Below, one piece after another: positions 19,301 to 27,728 of a stretch of DNA of 64,000 nucleotides. The notes under the pieces were generated by a model. The model was given only the letters and a program-made list of their open reading frames with translations. It searched no databases and was not told where the DNA came from. A program made the position numbers and the translations under genes. Source of the stretch: an uncultured Litoreibacter sp. GTDB lineage: Bacteria > Pseudomonadota > Alphaproteobacteria > Rhodobacterales > Rhodobacteraceae. Every line of letters begins with the position of its first letter. Within the stretch, counting starts at the first letter, position 1. Where the stretch lies: contig NZ_CANKWO010000004.1 of assembly GCF_947487515.1 (NCBI RefSeq), positions 310,001-374,000 of the forward strand, in the 5' to 3' direction.

Positions 19301-20046
19301 TCGCCGTTGACCTTGATGGGCAGCTCGTAGACGTCCAAAGGTTCATCAAAGGACGCTGGGATTTTGACCGAAAATGCGCCCTGTTCGGTGTCAACTTCAC
19401 CTGCCGCGATCAACAGGTTGTTGTTGTTAACAACGTTGATCAGCTCACCGGCGGAGACATTGTAGGCCTCTAGCGCAAGTGGGTCGATGGTGACTTCCAG
19501 CATCTCGTCGCGGTGCCCTGCAAGGCCTGCCTCTAAGATGGGGGGCATCGCTTCGATGACGTCTTGCAGATCCTTTGCAACCTTGGTCAGCGTGCGTTCG
19601 GGCAAGTCGCCAGACAGCGACACAATAATGATCGGGAATTCGGAGAAGTTGATCTCGATAAGGTTGTACTGCTCTGCGCCGTCAGGAAATTCTGCCTGTG
19701 CCTGACCCATTTTGTCACGCACGTCCGCTAAGATTTTTGTTTTGTCCCAGCCGAATTCAAACTCAAGGGCCACGCCTGCATAGTTCTCGGCTGCGGTGCC
19801 GGACAGAGTCTTTAACCCGTCCAGATCTTGCAACTTCGACTCCATCACCTTGACCAACAGCTTCTCGCTGTCCTCGGCGGAGATTCCGGGGAAGGGGACG
19901 GACACAAACAATGCCGGAATCTCGATGTCAGGCTCACCCTCTTTGGGGAGGCCCGTGTAGGCAAAAGCCCCGATCACCACCGACATCACAATGAAGGCGA
20001 TGATCATGCGGGCCCGTTCACCCGCCCAATCAACGAGACCAGTCAT
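16384..20046 (-). CDS. RND efflux transporter permease (HME/MMPL-like AcrB family)
   Basis: The 1,220-residue protein has the RND layout: a first helix near residues 14-34, a large periplasmic domain, a helix bundle with the charged relay pair inside GMLVDGAIVVVEYADKR, a second periplasmic domain, and a final bundle with GIVVNNNIVLIDTYQE. It is about 150-180 residues longer than AcrB, mainly through an extra hydrophobic block between the repeats and an acidic C-terminal tail. It works with the adaptor encoded upstream (four-base overlap). The outer-membrane channel is not encoded here. The substrate is unknown. Confidence 0.92.
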   Translation of the reverse strand: MTGLVDWAGERARMIIAFIVMSVVIGAFAYTGLPKEGEPDIEIPALFVSVPFPGISAEDSEKLLVKVMESKLQDLDGLKTLSGTAAENYAGVALEFEFGWDKTKILADVRDKMGQAQAEFPDGAEQYNLIEINFSEFPIIIVSLSGDLPERTLTKVAKDLQDVIEAMPPILEAGLAGHRDEMLEVTIDPLALEAYNVSAGELINVVNNNNLLIAAGEVDTEQGAFSVKIPASFDEPLDVYELPIKVNGDSVVTLGQLADIRLTFEDRTGTARYNGNETVALQVVKRKGFNIIDTAQLVRDTVAEVQESWPQELQEAIRVDVTLDQSKTVNNMVQQLEGSVLTAIALVMIVVLAALGTRSALLVGFAIPTSFLLCFILLGVMGISISNIVMFGLILAVGMLVDGAIVVVEYADKRIDEGAGPMEAYTDAAKRMFWPIISSTATTLCAFLPMLFWPGVPGQFMGMLPVTLIFVLSASLIVALIYLPVMGGVSGRISRLITRASAALRGFSIFIRLALVAVAMFGLFVSAMQLLNPSYLLPIERSQAGFGALLFSGILFAAMAMFASAAMGSVSGSRRARRINAGHRRTAFGHFIKFIAGNPIMPLVAIGAVGAFVAVTFATFSANNNGVEFFVESETEQAIIYVRARGNLSLTEKDKLVRLVEDQVATVEGIDSIFAFAGEGGLDTNTGGATGPLDTIGQIQIELAEWGHRRDDTEILEEMQAKMDAIPGIYTEILSQDRGPAGGKPVNLRLKGDNWDDLQAATRIARAKFDETEGLITVEDTLPLPGIDWQIDVDVEAAGRYKADVATVGAMVQLVTRGLLLDTMRVDSSDEEIEIRVRLPEESRVLSTLDNLKVRTPDGLIPLSNFISRKPVAKLSQIDRIDQQRFFDVKADVAPDLRTEDGAVMNANERIAYITNWLETEKPLPASVSFEWAGDTEEEAESQAFLGNAFLAALGLMFVILLAQFNSFYNSVLVLLAVILSTTGVLIGMLVMDQAFSIIMTGTGVVALAGIVVNNNIVLIDTYQEYSRYMPRLEAITRTAEARIRPVLLTTITTMAGLAPMMFGLSLDFFGGGYSIDSPTALWWKQLATAVVFGLGVATVLTLVLTPAMLALRVWITTGAYASLRQLRALGGRGSRTARDLALNKNARRIHDPILLWSDPSDMAEREAEDVLKDARKTVKAAKAKLEQAAEDLESLVDDTSEEDTAPDDGPKPDRLRAAE

Positions 20047-21290
20047 GATTTTGGCTCCGCTAAGGTGACTTTGATCGCGACGCCGTCCGTCACATATTCC
20101 TGCCCGACGGTGATGATCTTCGCTTCATCCGGCAAGCCCGACACCCACATGCCTGCTGTGGTATCGCGCAAAATGGTGATCGGCATGAAGGACGCGGTGT
20201 TTTCATCTGTGGCCAGCTGAACCCCCAAGGTGCCTTCGTTGTTCAATGTCAGCGAAGAGGCAGGAATGAGATGGGCCTTTTCACCTTCGGCGCCGATCAG
20301 GATTTCTGCAGTTTGGCCGTCGCGCAGCTGTAGATCGTCATTGTTTACGGTGATTTCCACGCGGAATGTGCGGGTTTCAGGGTCAGAAGATCGCGACAGG
20401 AAGGTTACACGCCCTTCGACCGTTTGGTTTGAGGTCGTGCGGCCACCGGCGCGCGCCCCGACCTCGACCTTTGCGACTTCGGTCTCTGGTACAAAGGCCA
20501 CCAGCTTGATCGGATCAAGTTGAATGACCGTTGCGCAAAGCCCGCCCGGTTGCATGAGGGCGCCCAACTCTGCGGTGTCAGTCTCTAGAAGGCCAGCGAA
20601 GGGGGCGCTAATCTTGAGACGATCAATTTCATTGATGGCGCTGGCGATGGCAGCCTCGGCCCCCAAAATACCAGCGCGCGCGCTTTCTACTCCTGCACGA
20701 GCGGTCTCAACCGCAGCCAATGCGGATTGAACCGCCGCTTGCGTCCCTGCAACTCGCACTTCCGATGCAAACCCATCAGCGGACAATTGCTTGGCGGCGT
20801 TGTCGTTGATCTGCGCCTCTTTCAGGCGGGCTTCTGCTTCCAAAACCCGACCTTGGGCTTCGGGCAGGCGGGCCTTGGCTTCCGGCAGGCGGGCTTGCGC
20901 TTCGGCGAGGGCTGTTTGACGCGTACCTGGTTCGATTTCGCACAGCAGTTGCCCAGCTTCGACATAGGAGCCTTTGCGCAAAGGCTCGGATCTGACAAGT
21001 CCGGACGTTTCCGCCCGTACATCAATTTGCCGTGCCGCTTCGGTGCGACCGCGCAGCAAAACGGCATTGTCGATGGATTGCGCTGTGGAGGCGGTGGCAA
21101 CGATAGAAACCACACGCATCCCGTCCTCTGGCGCGGGAGTTGGTTCTTTTGCGACGTCTGGTTCGGGTTCAGCGACCGCAGATGTTTCGGGCTCGTTGGA
21201 GGCAAAGGACAGAAGCTTTTCGCGCTCGAACACGATGAGATAGAGCGCAAGCGTCACAACGACCGCAGTAATTATTGAGAATATCCGCAT
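20043..21290 (-). CDS. RND periplasmic adaptor (membrane fusion protein)
   Basis: The 415-residue protein has one N-terminal membrane anchor (IFSIITAVVVTLALYLIVF), a linker rich in Glu/Pro, a lipoyl-like half-motif (VRSEPLRKGSYVEAGQLLCEIE), an alanine-rich helical hairpin (about residues 130-200) with repeated PEAKARLPEAQ units, the second lipoyl half (ISAPFAGLLET) and beta-barrel domains. It links the downstream RND permease to an outer-membrane channel. Its stop overlaps the permease start by four bases. An operator-like palindrome lies 58 bases upstream. Confidence 0.92.
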   Translation of the reverse strand: MRIFSIITAVVVTLALYLIVFEREKLLSFASNEPETSAVAEPEPDVAKEPTPAPEDGMRVVSIVATASTAQSIDNAVLLRGRTEAARQIDVRAETSGLVRSEPLRKGSYVEAGQLLCEIEPGTRQTALAEAQARLPEAKARLPEAQGRVLEAEARLKEAQINDNAAKQLSADGFASEVRVAGTQAAVQSALAAVETARAGVESARAGILGAEAAIASAINEIDRLKISAPFAGLLETDTAELGALMQPGGLCATVIQLDPIKLVAFVPETEVAKVEVGARAGGRTTSNQTVEGRVTFLSRSSDPETRTFRVEITVNNDDLQLRDGQTAEILIGAEGEKAHLIPASSLTLNNEGTLGVQLATDENTASFMPITILRDTTAGMWVSGLPDEAKIITVGQEYVTDGVAIKVTLAEPKS

Positions 21291-21347
21291 TCTTGTATTC
21301 CTTGTGCCGCATATCGGCGAATGAATTCGTTTTGGTATAGCAATAGC

Positions 21348-21363
21348 TGAACCGACCGGTTCA
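21348..21363. promoter_or_regulatory. Operator-like palindrome upstream of the RND operon
   Basis: TGAACC-GACC-GGTTCA is an inverted repeat centred about 66 bases before the adaptor start. The CCGACCGG core resembles sites bound by TetR-family efflux repressors. No regulator gene is adjacent, so the repressor would be encoded elsewhere. A second repeat, TGCACA-TCAAT-TGTGCA, lies at 21412-21428, between this site and the divergent YfgM-like gene. Confidence 0.5.
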
Positions 21364-21550
21364 CTTTATCGCCAGAACATCATGCCCGCAAGAGGCTGAA
21401 AATCAGTAAATTGCACATCAATTGTGCACTATTATGTAGTACAAGTCGTGTCGCAGTGAATTTGCGGCTATTTGTGCAATGTGCCTTTGCTCTTGGCAAG
21501 GTTTAACCCTTCGGGGTATGCCTCTGGCAACTGATAGACGGAGAGCCCTT

Positions 21551-22201
21551 GTGAGCCAAACTGACAGCTTCATCGAAGAAGTTACCGAAGAGGTCCAGCG
21601 CGACCGCCTGTTCGCACTCATCAAGAAATGGGGGTGGGTGGCGATTGCCGCGGTTCTGTTGATCGTTGGCGGCGCGACTTACAATGAATACCGCAAGGCG
21701 GCTTTGAAGTCCGAAGCTGAAAGCTTCGGGGATGTGCTGCTGGCAGGTATTGACGTGAATGACGCTGGGGCCACATTGGCCGAGGTGCCAACCGCGAACC
21801 CGCTTCAAGCCGCGATCGTAGGCCATCTTGCCGCCGCAGATGCGCTGGCAGGTGACAATGTGGAACTTGGCGTGGCGGAGTTGGGCAAGGTTATCGAAAC
21901 TCAGGGCGCTCCGGCCGTCTACACAGAACTGGCCGAGTTGAAGCGGGCGTTGGCTTTGTCGCCAGACACCCCACTGGCTGAGCGCCGGACAGCCTTCGAG
22001 GCGCTGGCCACCCCCGGGTCGACATTTCAGTCCTTGGCGGAAGAACAACTTGCCCTAATTGCAGCGCAAGAGGGCGACACCGCGCAAGCGATCACCATTT
22101 TGCAAGGGGTGCTGGACGGCGCAAATATCACACCGGGCTTGCAACGCCGCGCGTCAGAGTTGATTGTGGCCTTGGGCGGAGAGCTTGAGGACGCGCAATA
22201 A
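21551..22201 (+). CDS. YfgM-like TPR membrane protein
   Basis: The 216-residue protein has a short cytoplasmic N-terminus, one transmembrane helix (WVAIAAVLLIVGGATYNEY) and a periplasmic alpha-helical domain with TPR-like repeats (for example EEQLALIAAQEGDTAQAITIL). Size, topology and position before bamB and der match YfgM, a SecYEG-associated periplasmic chaperone-network protein in E. coli. I start at GTG 21551 because GGAGAG lies six bases upstream; the frame is open to 21479. Confidence 0.82.
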   Translation: MSQTDSFIEEVTEEVQRDRLFALIKKWGWVAIAAVLLIVGGATYNEYRKAALKSEAESFGDVLLAGIDVNDAGATLAEVPTANPLQAAIVGHLAAADALAGDNVELGVAELGKVIETQGAPAVYTELAELKRALALSPDTPLAERRTAFEALATPGSTFQSLAEEQLALIAAQEGDTAQAITILQGVLDGANITPGLQRRASELIVALGGELEDAQ

Positions 22202-22303
22202 GGCGCACCTTGGCAGTCACATGACACGAGTTCGAACAAATGACCGCGCGACGAAAACAGCGCGGCACAGCAAGACAAAAGAGGGTCAGCAGGGGCTATG
22301 GGC

Positions 22304-23641
22304 ATGACATTTTCCAAGACTTCACTGACGAGCGTTGCGGTCTGCGCCTTGCTCGCACTTGGCGCATGTGGCGAAGAGGAGCTTGTGCTGGACGGTGAGC
22401 GCTTTGATGTGCGCGCTGGATTGCCAGGCAGCGAGGGGGCCGTCGGCGTCAATGGGGCAGTGGAAAACCTGACCCGAGAATTTCGTGCTCCGGCGCAAAA
22501 GAGTTATTCAAGCTGGACACATCGCGGCGGCAGCACTGCCCATAAGGTGACGCACCCCGCATTGAATGCAACGCTTACCCCTGTCTGGACGGCCAATATC
22601 GGCAAAGGCAACTCTCGCAAGGCGCGGATCACGGCTGATCCGGTTGTCTCTGGCGGGCGAATATTCACCATGGACAGCGTCTCCACAGTGGTCGCTACGG
22701 GCTCCGACGGTGCAACTCTCTGGAGCCAAACCCTGATCCCCGGCACTGATAAAGACGGCGATGCCAGTGGCGGCGGGTTGGCTTTTGCTGACGGGACCAT
22801 TTTCGCAACCACCGGTTTTGGCGAGCTGTTTGCACTGGAAGCAACATCTGGAGCTGTGAAATGGCGCCAAAAACTTGACGCGCCTTTGACCTCTGCCCCG
22901 ACGGTGGACGGTGGGCTTGTCTATGTGGTGAGCCGCGACAGTCAGGCTTGGGCGCTTGATACCAAGCAAGGCCGCATCAAGTGGCAACTTCCCGGAACGC
23001 CCTCCAATGCGGTGGTCAACGGCGGATCTGGCCCTGCCATAGGATCGCGTTTGGTCGTGGTGCCTTATAGTTCCGGTGAGCTGGTCGGGGCTTTGAAAAA
23101 GTCGGGTATCCGGCTTTGGGGCGCTTCTGTCGCAGGCAAGCGCAAAGGCGTGGCCTACGCAGGAATTTCCGACGTGACGGGGGATCCTGTCATTGACGCA
23201 GGGGTGGTCTTTGCGGGCAATCAGTCGGGGCGCGTTGTGGCGATGAAGGAATCGTCGGGCGAGCGTATCTGGACCGCCAATGAAGGCACCTATTCCCCAG
23301 TTTGGCCATCGGGCGACAGTGTGTTTTTGGTGTCCGACCAGAATGAGTTGATCCGGCTGGATCGCGAAACCGGCGCGCGCATTTGGGGCGTCGAACTGCC
23401 GTATTACACGTCCAAGAAACTTCGCAAGCGCGATGGAATTTACGCCCACTTCGGTCCGCTTTTGGCGGGTGGACGCTTGCTTGTGGCATCTGGCGACGGG
23501 CAAATCCGCAGTTATGATCCGGCCTCTGGGGCGTTTATCGGCACGACCGATTTGAAGGGTGGGGCGGCGTCAGCGCCCGCAATTGTCAACGGCACGCTTT
23601 ATGTGGTGACCGCCAAGGGGCAACTCGCCGCTTTCCGTTGA
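22304..23641 (+). CDS. bamB: BamB-like lipoprotein (PQQ-type beta-propeller)
   Basis: The 445-residue protein has a lipoprotein signal peptide ending at the lipobox LGAC, followed by an acidic linker and eight-bladed-propeller repeats marked by W-rich turns (KWRQKL, IKWQLPG, RIWTANEG, RIWGVELP). BamB is the beta-propeller subunit of the BAM complex that inserts outer-membrane proteins. ATG 22304 has AGGGG at a good distance; ATG 22298, two codons earlier, is too close to it. It lies between the YfgM-like gene and der, the same order as in gammaproteobacteria. Confidence 0.88.
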   Translation: MTFSKTSLTSVAVCALLALGACGEEELVLDGERFDVRAGLPGSEGAVGVNGAVENLTREFRAPAQKSYSSWTHRGGSTAHKVTHPALNATLTPVWTANIGKGNSRKARITADPVVSGGRIFTMDSVSTVVATGSDGATLWSQTLIPGTDKDGDASGGGLAFADGTIFATTGFGELFALEATSGAVKWRQKLDAPLTSAPTVDGGLVYVVSRDSQAWALDTKQGRIKWQLPGTPSNAVVNGGSGPAIGSRLVVVPYSSGELVGALKKSGIRLWGASVAGKRKGVAYAGISDVTGDPVIDAGVVFAGNQSGRVVAMKESSGERIWTANEGTYSPVWPSGDSVFLVSDQNELIRLDRETGARIWGVELPYYTSKKLRKRDGIYAHFGPLLAGGRLLVASGDGQIRSYDPASGAFIGTTDLKGGAASAPAIVNGTLYVVTAKGQLAAFR

Positions 23642-23691
23642 CGACGTTTGCCTGTATGACCCGCGTCTGACCGACCTTCGGAGCTAATGTC

Positions 23692-25164
23692 ATGTCTTTC
23701 ACCCTCGCCATTGTGGGCCGTCCTAATGTGGGCAAATCAACGCTGTTCAACCGTCTGGTGGGCAAGCGTCTTGCGTTGGTCGATGACCAACCAGGTGTAA
23801 CGCGTGACTTGCGCGAAGGGGCGGCGCGTCTGGGGGACTTAAAGTTCACCATCATCGACACCGCCGGTCTGGAAATGGCCACCGACGAGTCGTTGCAAGG
23901 GCGCATGCGTATGCTGACCGAGCGCGCGGTGGAGATGGCCGACGCCTGCCTGTTCGTCGTGGACGCGCGATCCGGTGTTTTGCCCGCCGACGAGATTTTC
24001 GCCGACATTCTGCGCAAGAAGAATGCCCATGTGATCCTTGCCGCCAATAAGGCCGAAGGGAAGGCCGGTGAAGCCGGATTGATGGAGGCTTATTCCTTGG
24101 GATTAGGTGAGCCGCTTGGCTTGTCGGCCGAGCACGGCGAAGGCATGGCCGATCTGGCGTATGTCCTGCGTCCGCTGATAGATCTGGCCGAGAAAGAAAG
24201 TGTCGATCACACGCCCGAAGTCGACGTTGACCTAACCGATGAAGACGAGGAATTGGGTGACGATGAGGTGGTTGAATATATCCCGCCAAGTGCTTCTAAA
24301 CCTTTGCAAATTGCCGTTGTTGGGCGCCCGAATGCAGGCAAGTCCACGCTGATCAATAAGATCCTTGGCGAGGAGCGTTTGCTCACGGGGCCAGAGGCTG
24401 GCATCACCCGCGATGCGATCTCGGTGATGACCGAATGGTCCGGCACACATATGCGAATTTTCGACACGGCCGGCATGCGCAAGAAGGCCAAAGTGCAAGA
24501 AAAGCTGGAGAAGCTTTCGGTGTCAGACGGGCTGCGTGCGGTGAAATTTGCCGAGGTTGTCGTGGTGCTTCTGGACGTGGATATTCCCTTCGAGCAGCAA
24601 GATTTGCGTATCGCCGACTTGGCCGAACGCGAAGGCCGTGCGGTGGTTTTGGCGGTGAACAAATGGGACATGGAAGGCGACAAGCAAGACAAGCTGAAGT
24701 CGCTGAAAGAGCAATTCACCCGCCTGTTGCCGCAACTCAAAGGCGCGCCGCTGATCACTGTATCCGCGCTGACGGGCAGGGGGCTGGAACGTCTGCATGA
24801 CGCCATTCTAGAGGCGCATCAGGTGTGGAACACCCGTGTCACCACCTCGGCCCTGAACCGCTGGTTGGTTGGCATGTTGGAGCAGCACCCGCCACCCGCA
24901 CCCCAAGGAAAGCGCATCAAACTGCGCTACATGACGCAAGTGAAGGCTCGCCCACCGGGATTCGTTGTAATGGCGTCGCACCCTGATTTGCTGCCCGCGA
25001 GCTACTCGCGCTATCTGGTGAACGGCTTGCGCGAGGACTTCGACATGCCCGGCACGCCGATCCGCCTGTTCATGCGATCGCAAAGCGAGGCGAACCCGTT
25101 CAAGGGCCGCAAGAAGCCGGGAAGATCCAAGCTGCGCAAGCATATTGAGGGTCGCAAAGACTAG
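23692..25164 (+). CDS. der: Ribosome-assembly GTPase Der (EngA)
   Basis: The 490-residue protein carries two tandem G domains and a C-terminal KH-like domain. The G1 motifs are GRPNVGKS near residue 8 and GRPNAGKS near residue 209; the second domain has DTAGMR and NKWD. An acidic linker ([15 protein letters not shown]) separates them. Der is needed for maturation of the 50S subunit. A hairpin lies 13 bases past the stop codon. It is the last gene of the conserved core block before the giant-protein cassette. Confidence 0.97.
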   Translation: MSFTLAIVGRPNVGKSTLFNRLVGKRLALVDDQPGVTRDLREGAARLGDLKFTIIDTAGLEMATDESLQGRMRMLTERAVEMADACLFVVDARSGVLPADEIFADILRKKNAHVILAANKAEGKAGEAGLMEAYSLGLGEPLGLSAEHGEGMADLAYVLRPLIDLAEKESVDHTPEVDVDLTDEDEELGDDEVVEYIPPSASKPLQIAVVGRPNAGKSTLINKILGEERLLTGPEAGITRDAISVMTEWSGTHMRIFDTAGMRKKAKVQEKLEKLSVSDGLRAVKFAEVVVVLLDVDIPFEQQDLRIADLAEREGRAVVLAVNKWDMEGDKQDKLKSLKEQFTRLLPQLKGAPLITVSALTGRGLERLHDAILEAHQVWNTRVTTSALNRWLVGMLEQHPPPAPQGKRIKLRYMTQVKARPPGFVVMASHPDLLPASYSRYLVNGLREDFDMPGTPIRLFMRSQSEANPFKGRKKPGRSKLRKHIEGRKD

Positions 25165-25177
25165 GTTTGATATAGCA

Positions 25178-25203
25178 GAACCGCCGCTGGGTTGCGGCGG
25201 TTC
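25178..25203 (+). terminator. Hairpin after der
   Basis: A perfect 10-bp stem (GAACCGCCGC and GCGGCGGTTC) with a 6-base loop lies 13 bases after the der stop codon. No T-run follows, so termination may be weak or factor-assisted. Confidence 0.6.
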
Positions 25204-25817
25204 ATGGAAACCTCACACCTGCTGTATGTTAAGAGGGTTTTCCTGGAATTAGAGCAGGACGGACCGGTCTCTGAGAGCATCATAGCACATTTTTACAAGA
25301 TTCGCGCCCCTCTATTGTGGGGCCATCTGGGGGCTGCTTGGGTCTGGGGTAGGGCTGCTCGTTCCGAGATGATGTGTTGGGACGGACTAGCCGGCGCGAG
25401 TTCTCAGCCCATAGTGGCATGCTCACTCTACACATTGGCAAATAAAGCGGACCTTCGTTGCCGATGCACTAGAGTCTGCTATGGGCGGACAAAGCGGGCT
25501 TTCGCCGCGATTAAGCGAAAGTCTGGTTTTAGGCCTTGGGGATACGTTTCGAGCTCTAGTTTCGCAGATGGTGACTCAATGCAGCCGCAAGGCAGTGTTT
25601 CAGCTTGGGGCTAGGTGAGCCAATTCACGATCAAGAAGAACAGCGCGGTTATTTGAGTAAAAAGTATATTTACACCTTGCGATTCAACCTAGCAGCTGTT
25701 GACAGTCTCCGCCTCGGCCGCACGATCACGTCACGTTAGCGGGTTCCCAAAGCGACTTTCGGCTGCGTATAGTTGGGCACCGCCAATAATCGCGGCAGCT
25801 CCTTGGACCGTTGATCT
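25204..25817. other. Gene-poor stretch at left edge of the giant-protein cassette
   Basis: About 610 bases carry no gene I can support. An open frame at 25192-25614 gives a Cys/Arg-rich product without family features and overlaps the der hairpin. Around 25447-25520 the text GCGGACCTTCGTTGC and nearby echoes look like a degenerate intergenic element also seen at 57371-57384 and, inverted, at 63731-63741. A TTGACA at 25698 could be a -35 box for the downstream operon, but no convincing -10 box follows. Confidence 0.4.
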
Positions 25818-27728
25818 ATGACTTTCTCCCAACAAGAAGACCTTCGCCCCCAGACACCGGTCTCGCAAGCGACAGGTGATGATGACACGTCCGTGATGGT
25901 CGATCGTGCGCTGTGGCAGATGCTTCGGCCCTCATCCCAAACGGATGCTTTTGCAAATGCGTGGCTTGCGCTGCAATCACAGTTCATCGGAACTGTCAGC
26001 AAAGCGGCAATGATTTTGCCATCGTCGGACAAAGACAACCACATGATCCCGCGCGCGATATGGCCGAAGGACGCGACCATCGATTCCGATATGAGTGCGA
26101 CCGCAGAGCGGGCAATTGCCGACAAACGCGCTGTGTTGCGTGACATGGGCAAGGGCGCAATCTGCATCTGCTATCCCTATCTTGACGAGGACCGTTTGCT
26201 AGGCGCAGCATTGCTACGCTTAGAGGGGTCCACCCAGCAAGAGGCCCGACAGGCGATGCGCCGATTGCAATGGGGCGGCGGCTGGGTCGAGTTGCGTGAC
26301 GCACGGACTCGCGAACACGCCATCGAAGCCGAGCGCGATCGTGGGCAGGCGGCCATCGACGTTCTAGTGGAACTGCTTGAGGCCCGCGGCCACCGCGCGG
26401 CGGCCATGGCGGCGGCCACGGCGACAGCGACAGGTTTGGATTGCGACCGCGTATCGGTAGGCTTGCTAAGTGGCAAAAAGTTGAAAGTCGCGGCGGTGTC
26501 GCACACGGCGGACATGGGCATGCAGCTGTCGCTGGCGCAACTGATCCGCCGTGCTATGCTGGAATGCCTTGACCAAGGCGGTCCGATCTTGCGCCGTGCC
26601 ACCTCCGAGGCTGATGCGCAAGAAGACACGCGCGTGTCTCGCGCACACGGTGAATTGCTTCGTCAGCAGGGCGCAATGTCCGTGCTGACACTGCCGTTGA
26701 GTGACGCCGATGGCGAGGTGATCGGCACAATGACGCTGGAACACCGCGACGTGGCCGGACTGACCTCTGAACGCCGCGACCTTGCACTCGGGATCGGAGC
26801 ACTGATAGGACCGATTCTGCGTCAAAAAATGCTCGCGGATCGCGGTTGGCCGATGCGCTTGATGATCTCAATTGGACGCGTTCTGGCGGCGATATTCGGG
26901 CCTGCGCGGCTCGGCACGAAGCTGGCGTTTCTGCTGCTCGCGGCGGCGGTCTTTTGGGCGGCGACGGCGCGCACTGCGTACGAGGTCGTGGCGGATGCGC
27001 GGCTGGAAGGCACTGAGCAGCGGATCGTGTCCGCCCCGTTTGATGGCTATCTTGTGGGCCAGACCGTGCGACCGGGGGATCGCGTGATTGCAGGTCAGGT
27101 GCTGGCCCAATTGGACGACCGCGATCTGCGCTTGCGTCTGATGGCAGCTGAGGCCGAACTCAACGAAAGCGAGATCGAGCGCAACGAGGCTACGGCCCTG
27201 GGACGCCGCACAGACGAGGCGCTTCTAGGCGCGCAAATCGCGCAGGCCAATGCGCAGATCGATCTGTTGCGGGAGCAAATTTCGCGCACGGAACTGGTGG
27301 CACCGTTTGACGGGGTCGTGGTTTCGGGGGATCGCACTCAAGAACTCGGCACAGCAATTTCGCGTGGGGAAGAATTGTTCGTGATTGCGCCGCTAGACGA
27401 CTACCGCTTGCGGCTGTCGGTCGAAGAAGGTGACATCGCAGTGCTGATTGCGGGGCAAGTGGGCCGCGTTCGCTTTGCCGCGCGGCCGGACGAAACGTTC
27501 CCTTTTGCGGTCGAGCGCATCCTGTCCGTCGCCACACCCGAAGATGGCGGCAATCGCTTCGCGCTTGAGGCGCATCTTGACGCTCCACCATCCACCGGTA
27601 CGGAGGTCTTACTGCCTGGTATGGAAGGTGTGGCGCGCGTGTCAATTGAGGATCGTCTGACGATACAGGTCTGGACGCAGGACTTCGTGAACTGGCTGCG
27701 CCTTGCCACTTGGCGCTGGCTGCCGTGA
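25818..27728 (+). CDS. GAF-domain/HlyD-type adaptor fusion protein
   Basis: The 636-residue protein joins a large cytoplasmic N-terminal region to a periplasmic adaptor. Residues about 175-340 resemble a GAF sensor domain (DRVSVGLLSGKKLKVAAVSH early; SVLTLPLSDADGEVIGTMTLE late). One transmembrane helix follows near 366-383 (KLAFLLLAAAVFWAAT), then HlyD-like parts: first lipoyl half (VSAPFDGYLVGQTVRPGD), a coiled-coil hairpin at about 435-490, second half (LVAPFDGVVVSGD) and a beta barrel. HlyD adaptors couple inner-membrane exporters to the outer membrane. Its stop overlaps the next gene by four bases (GTGA). The GAF part may sense a ligand or assemble the complex; that is inference. Confidence 0.85.
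   Translation: MTFSQQEDLRPQTPVSQATGDDDTSVMVDRALWQMLRPSSQTDAFANAWLALQSQFIGTVSKAAMILPSSDKDNHMIPRAIWPKDATIDSDMSATAERAIADKRAVLRDMGKGAICICYPYLDEDRLLGAALLRLEGSTQQEARQAMRRLQWGGGWVELRDARTREHAIEAERDRGQAAIDVLVELLEARGHRAAAMAAATATATGLDCDRVSVGLLSGKKLKVAAVSHTADMGMQLSLAQLIRRAMLECLDQGGPILRRATSEADAQEDTRVSRAHGELLRQQGAMSVLTLPLSDADGEVIGTMTLEHRDVAGLTSERRDLALGIGALIGPILRQKMLADRGWPMRLMISIGRVLAAIFGPARLGTKLAFLLLAAAVFWAATARTAYEVVADARLEGTEQRIVSAPFDGYLVGQTVRPGDRVIAGQVLAQLDDRDLRLRLMAAEAELNESEIERNEATALGRRTDEALLGAQIAQANAQIDLLREQISRTELVAPFDGVVVSGDRTQELGTAISRGEELFVIAPLDDYRLRLSVEEGDIAVLIAGQVGRVRFAARPDETFPFAVERILSVATPEDGGNRFALEAHLDAPPSTGTEVLLPGMEGVARVSIEDRLTIQVWTQDFVNWLRLATWRWLP

Noticed and set aside
25192-25614. 140-codon frame after der
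   Set aside because: Overlaps the der hairpin, has no ribosome-binding site and its Cys/Trp/Arg-rich product looks non-coding.
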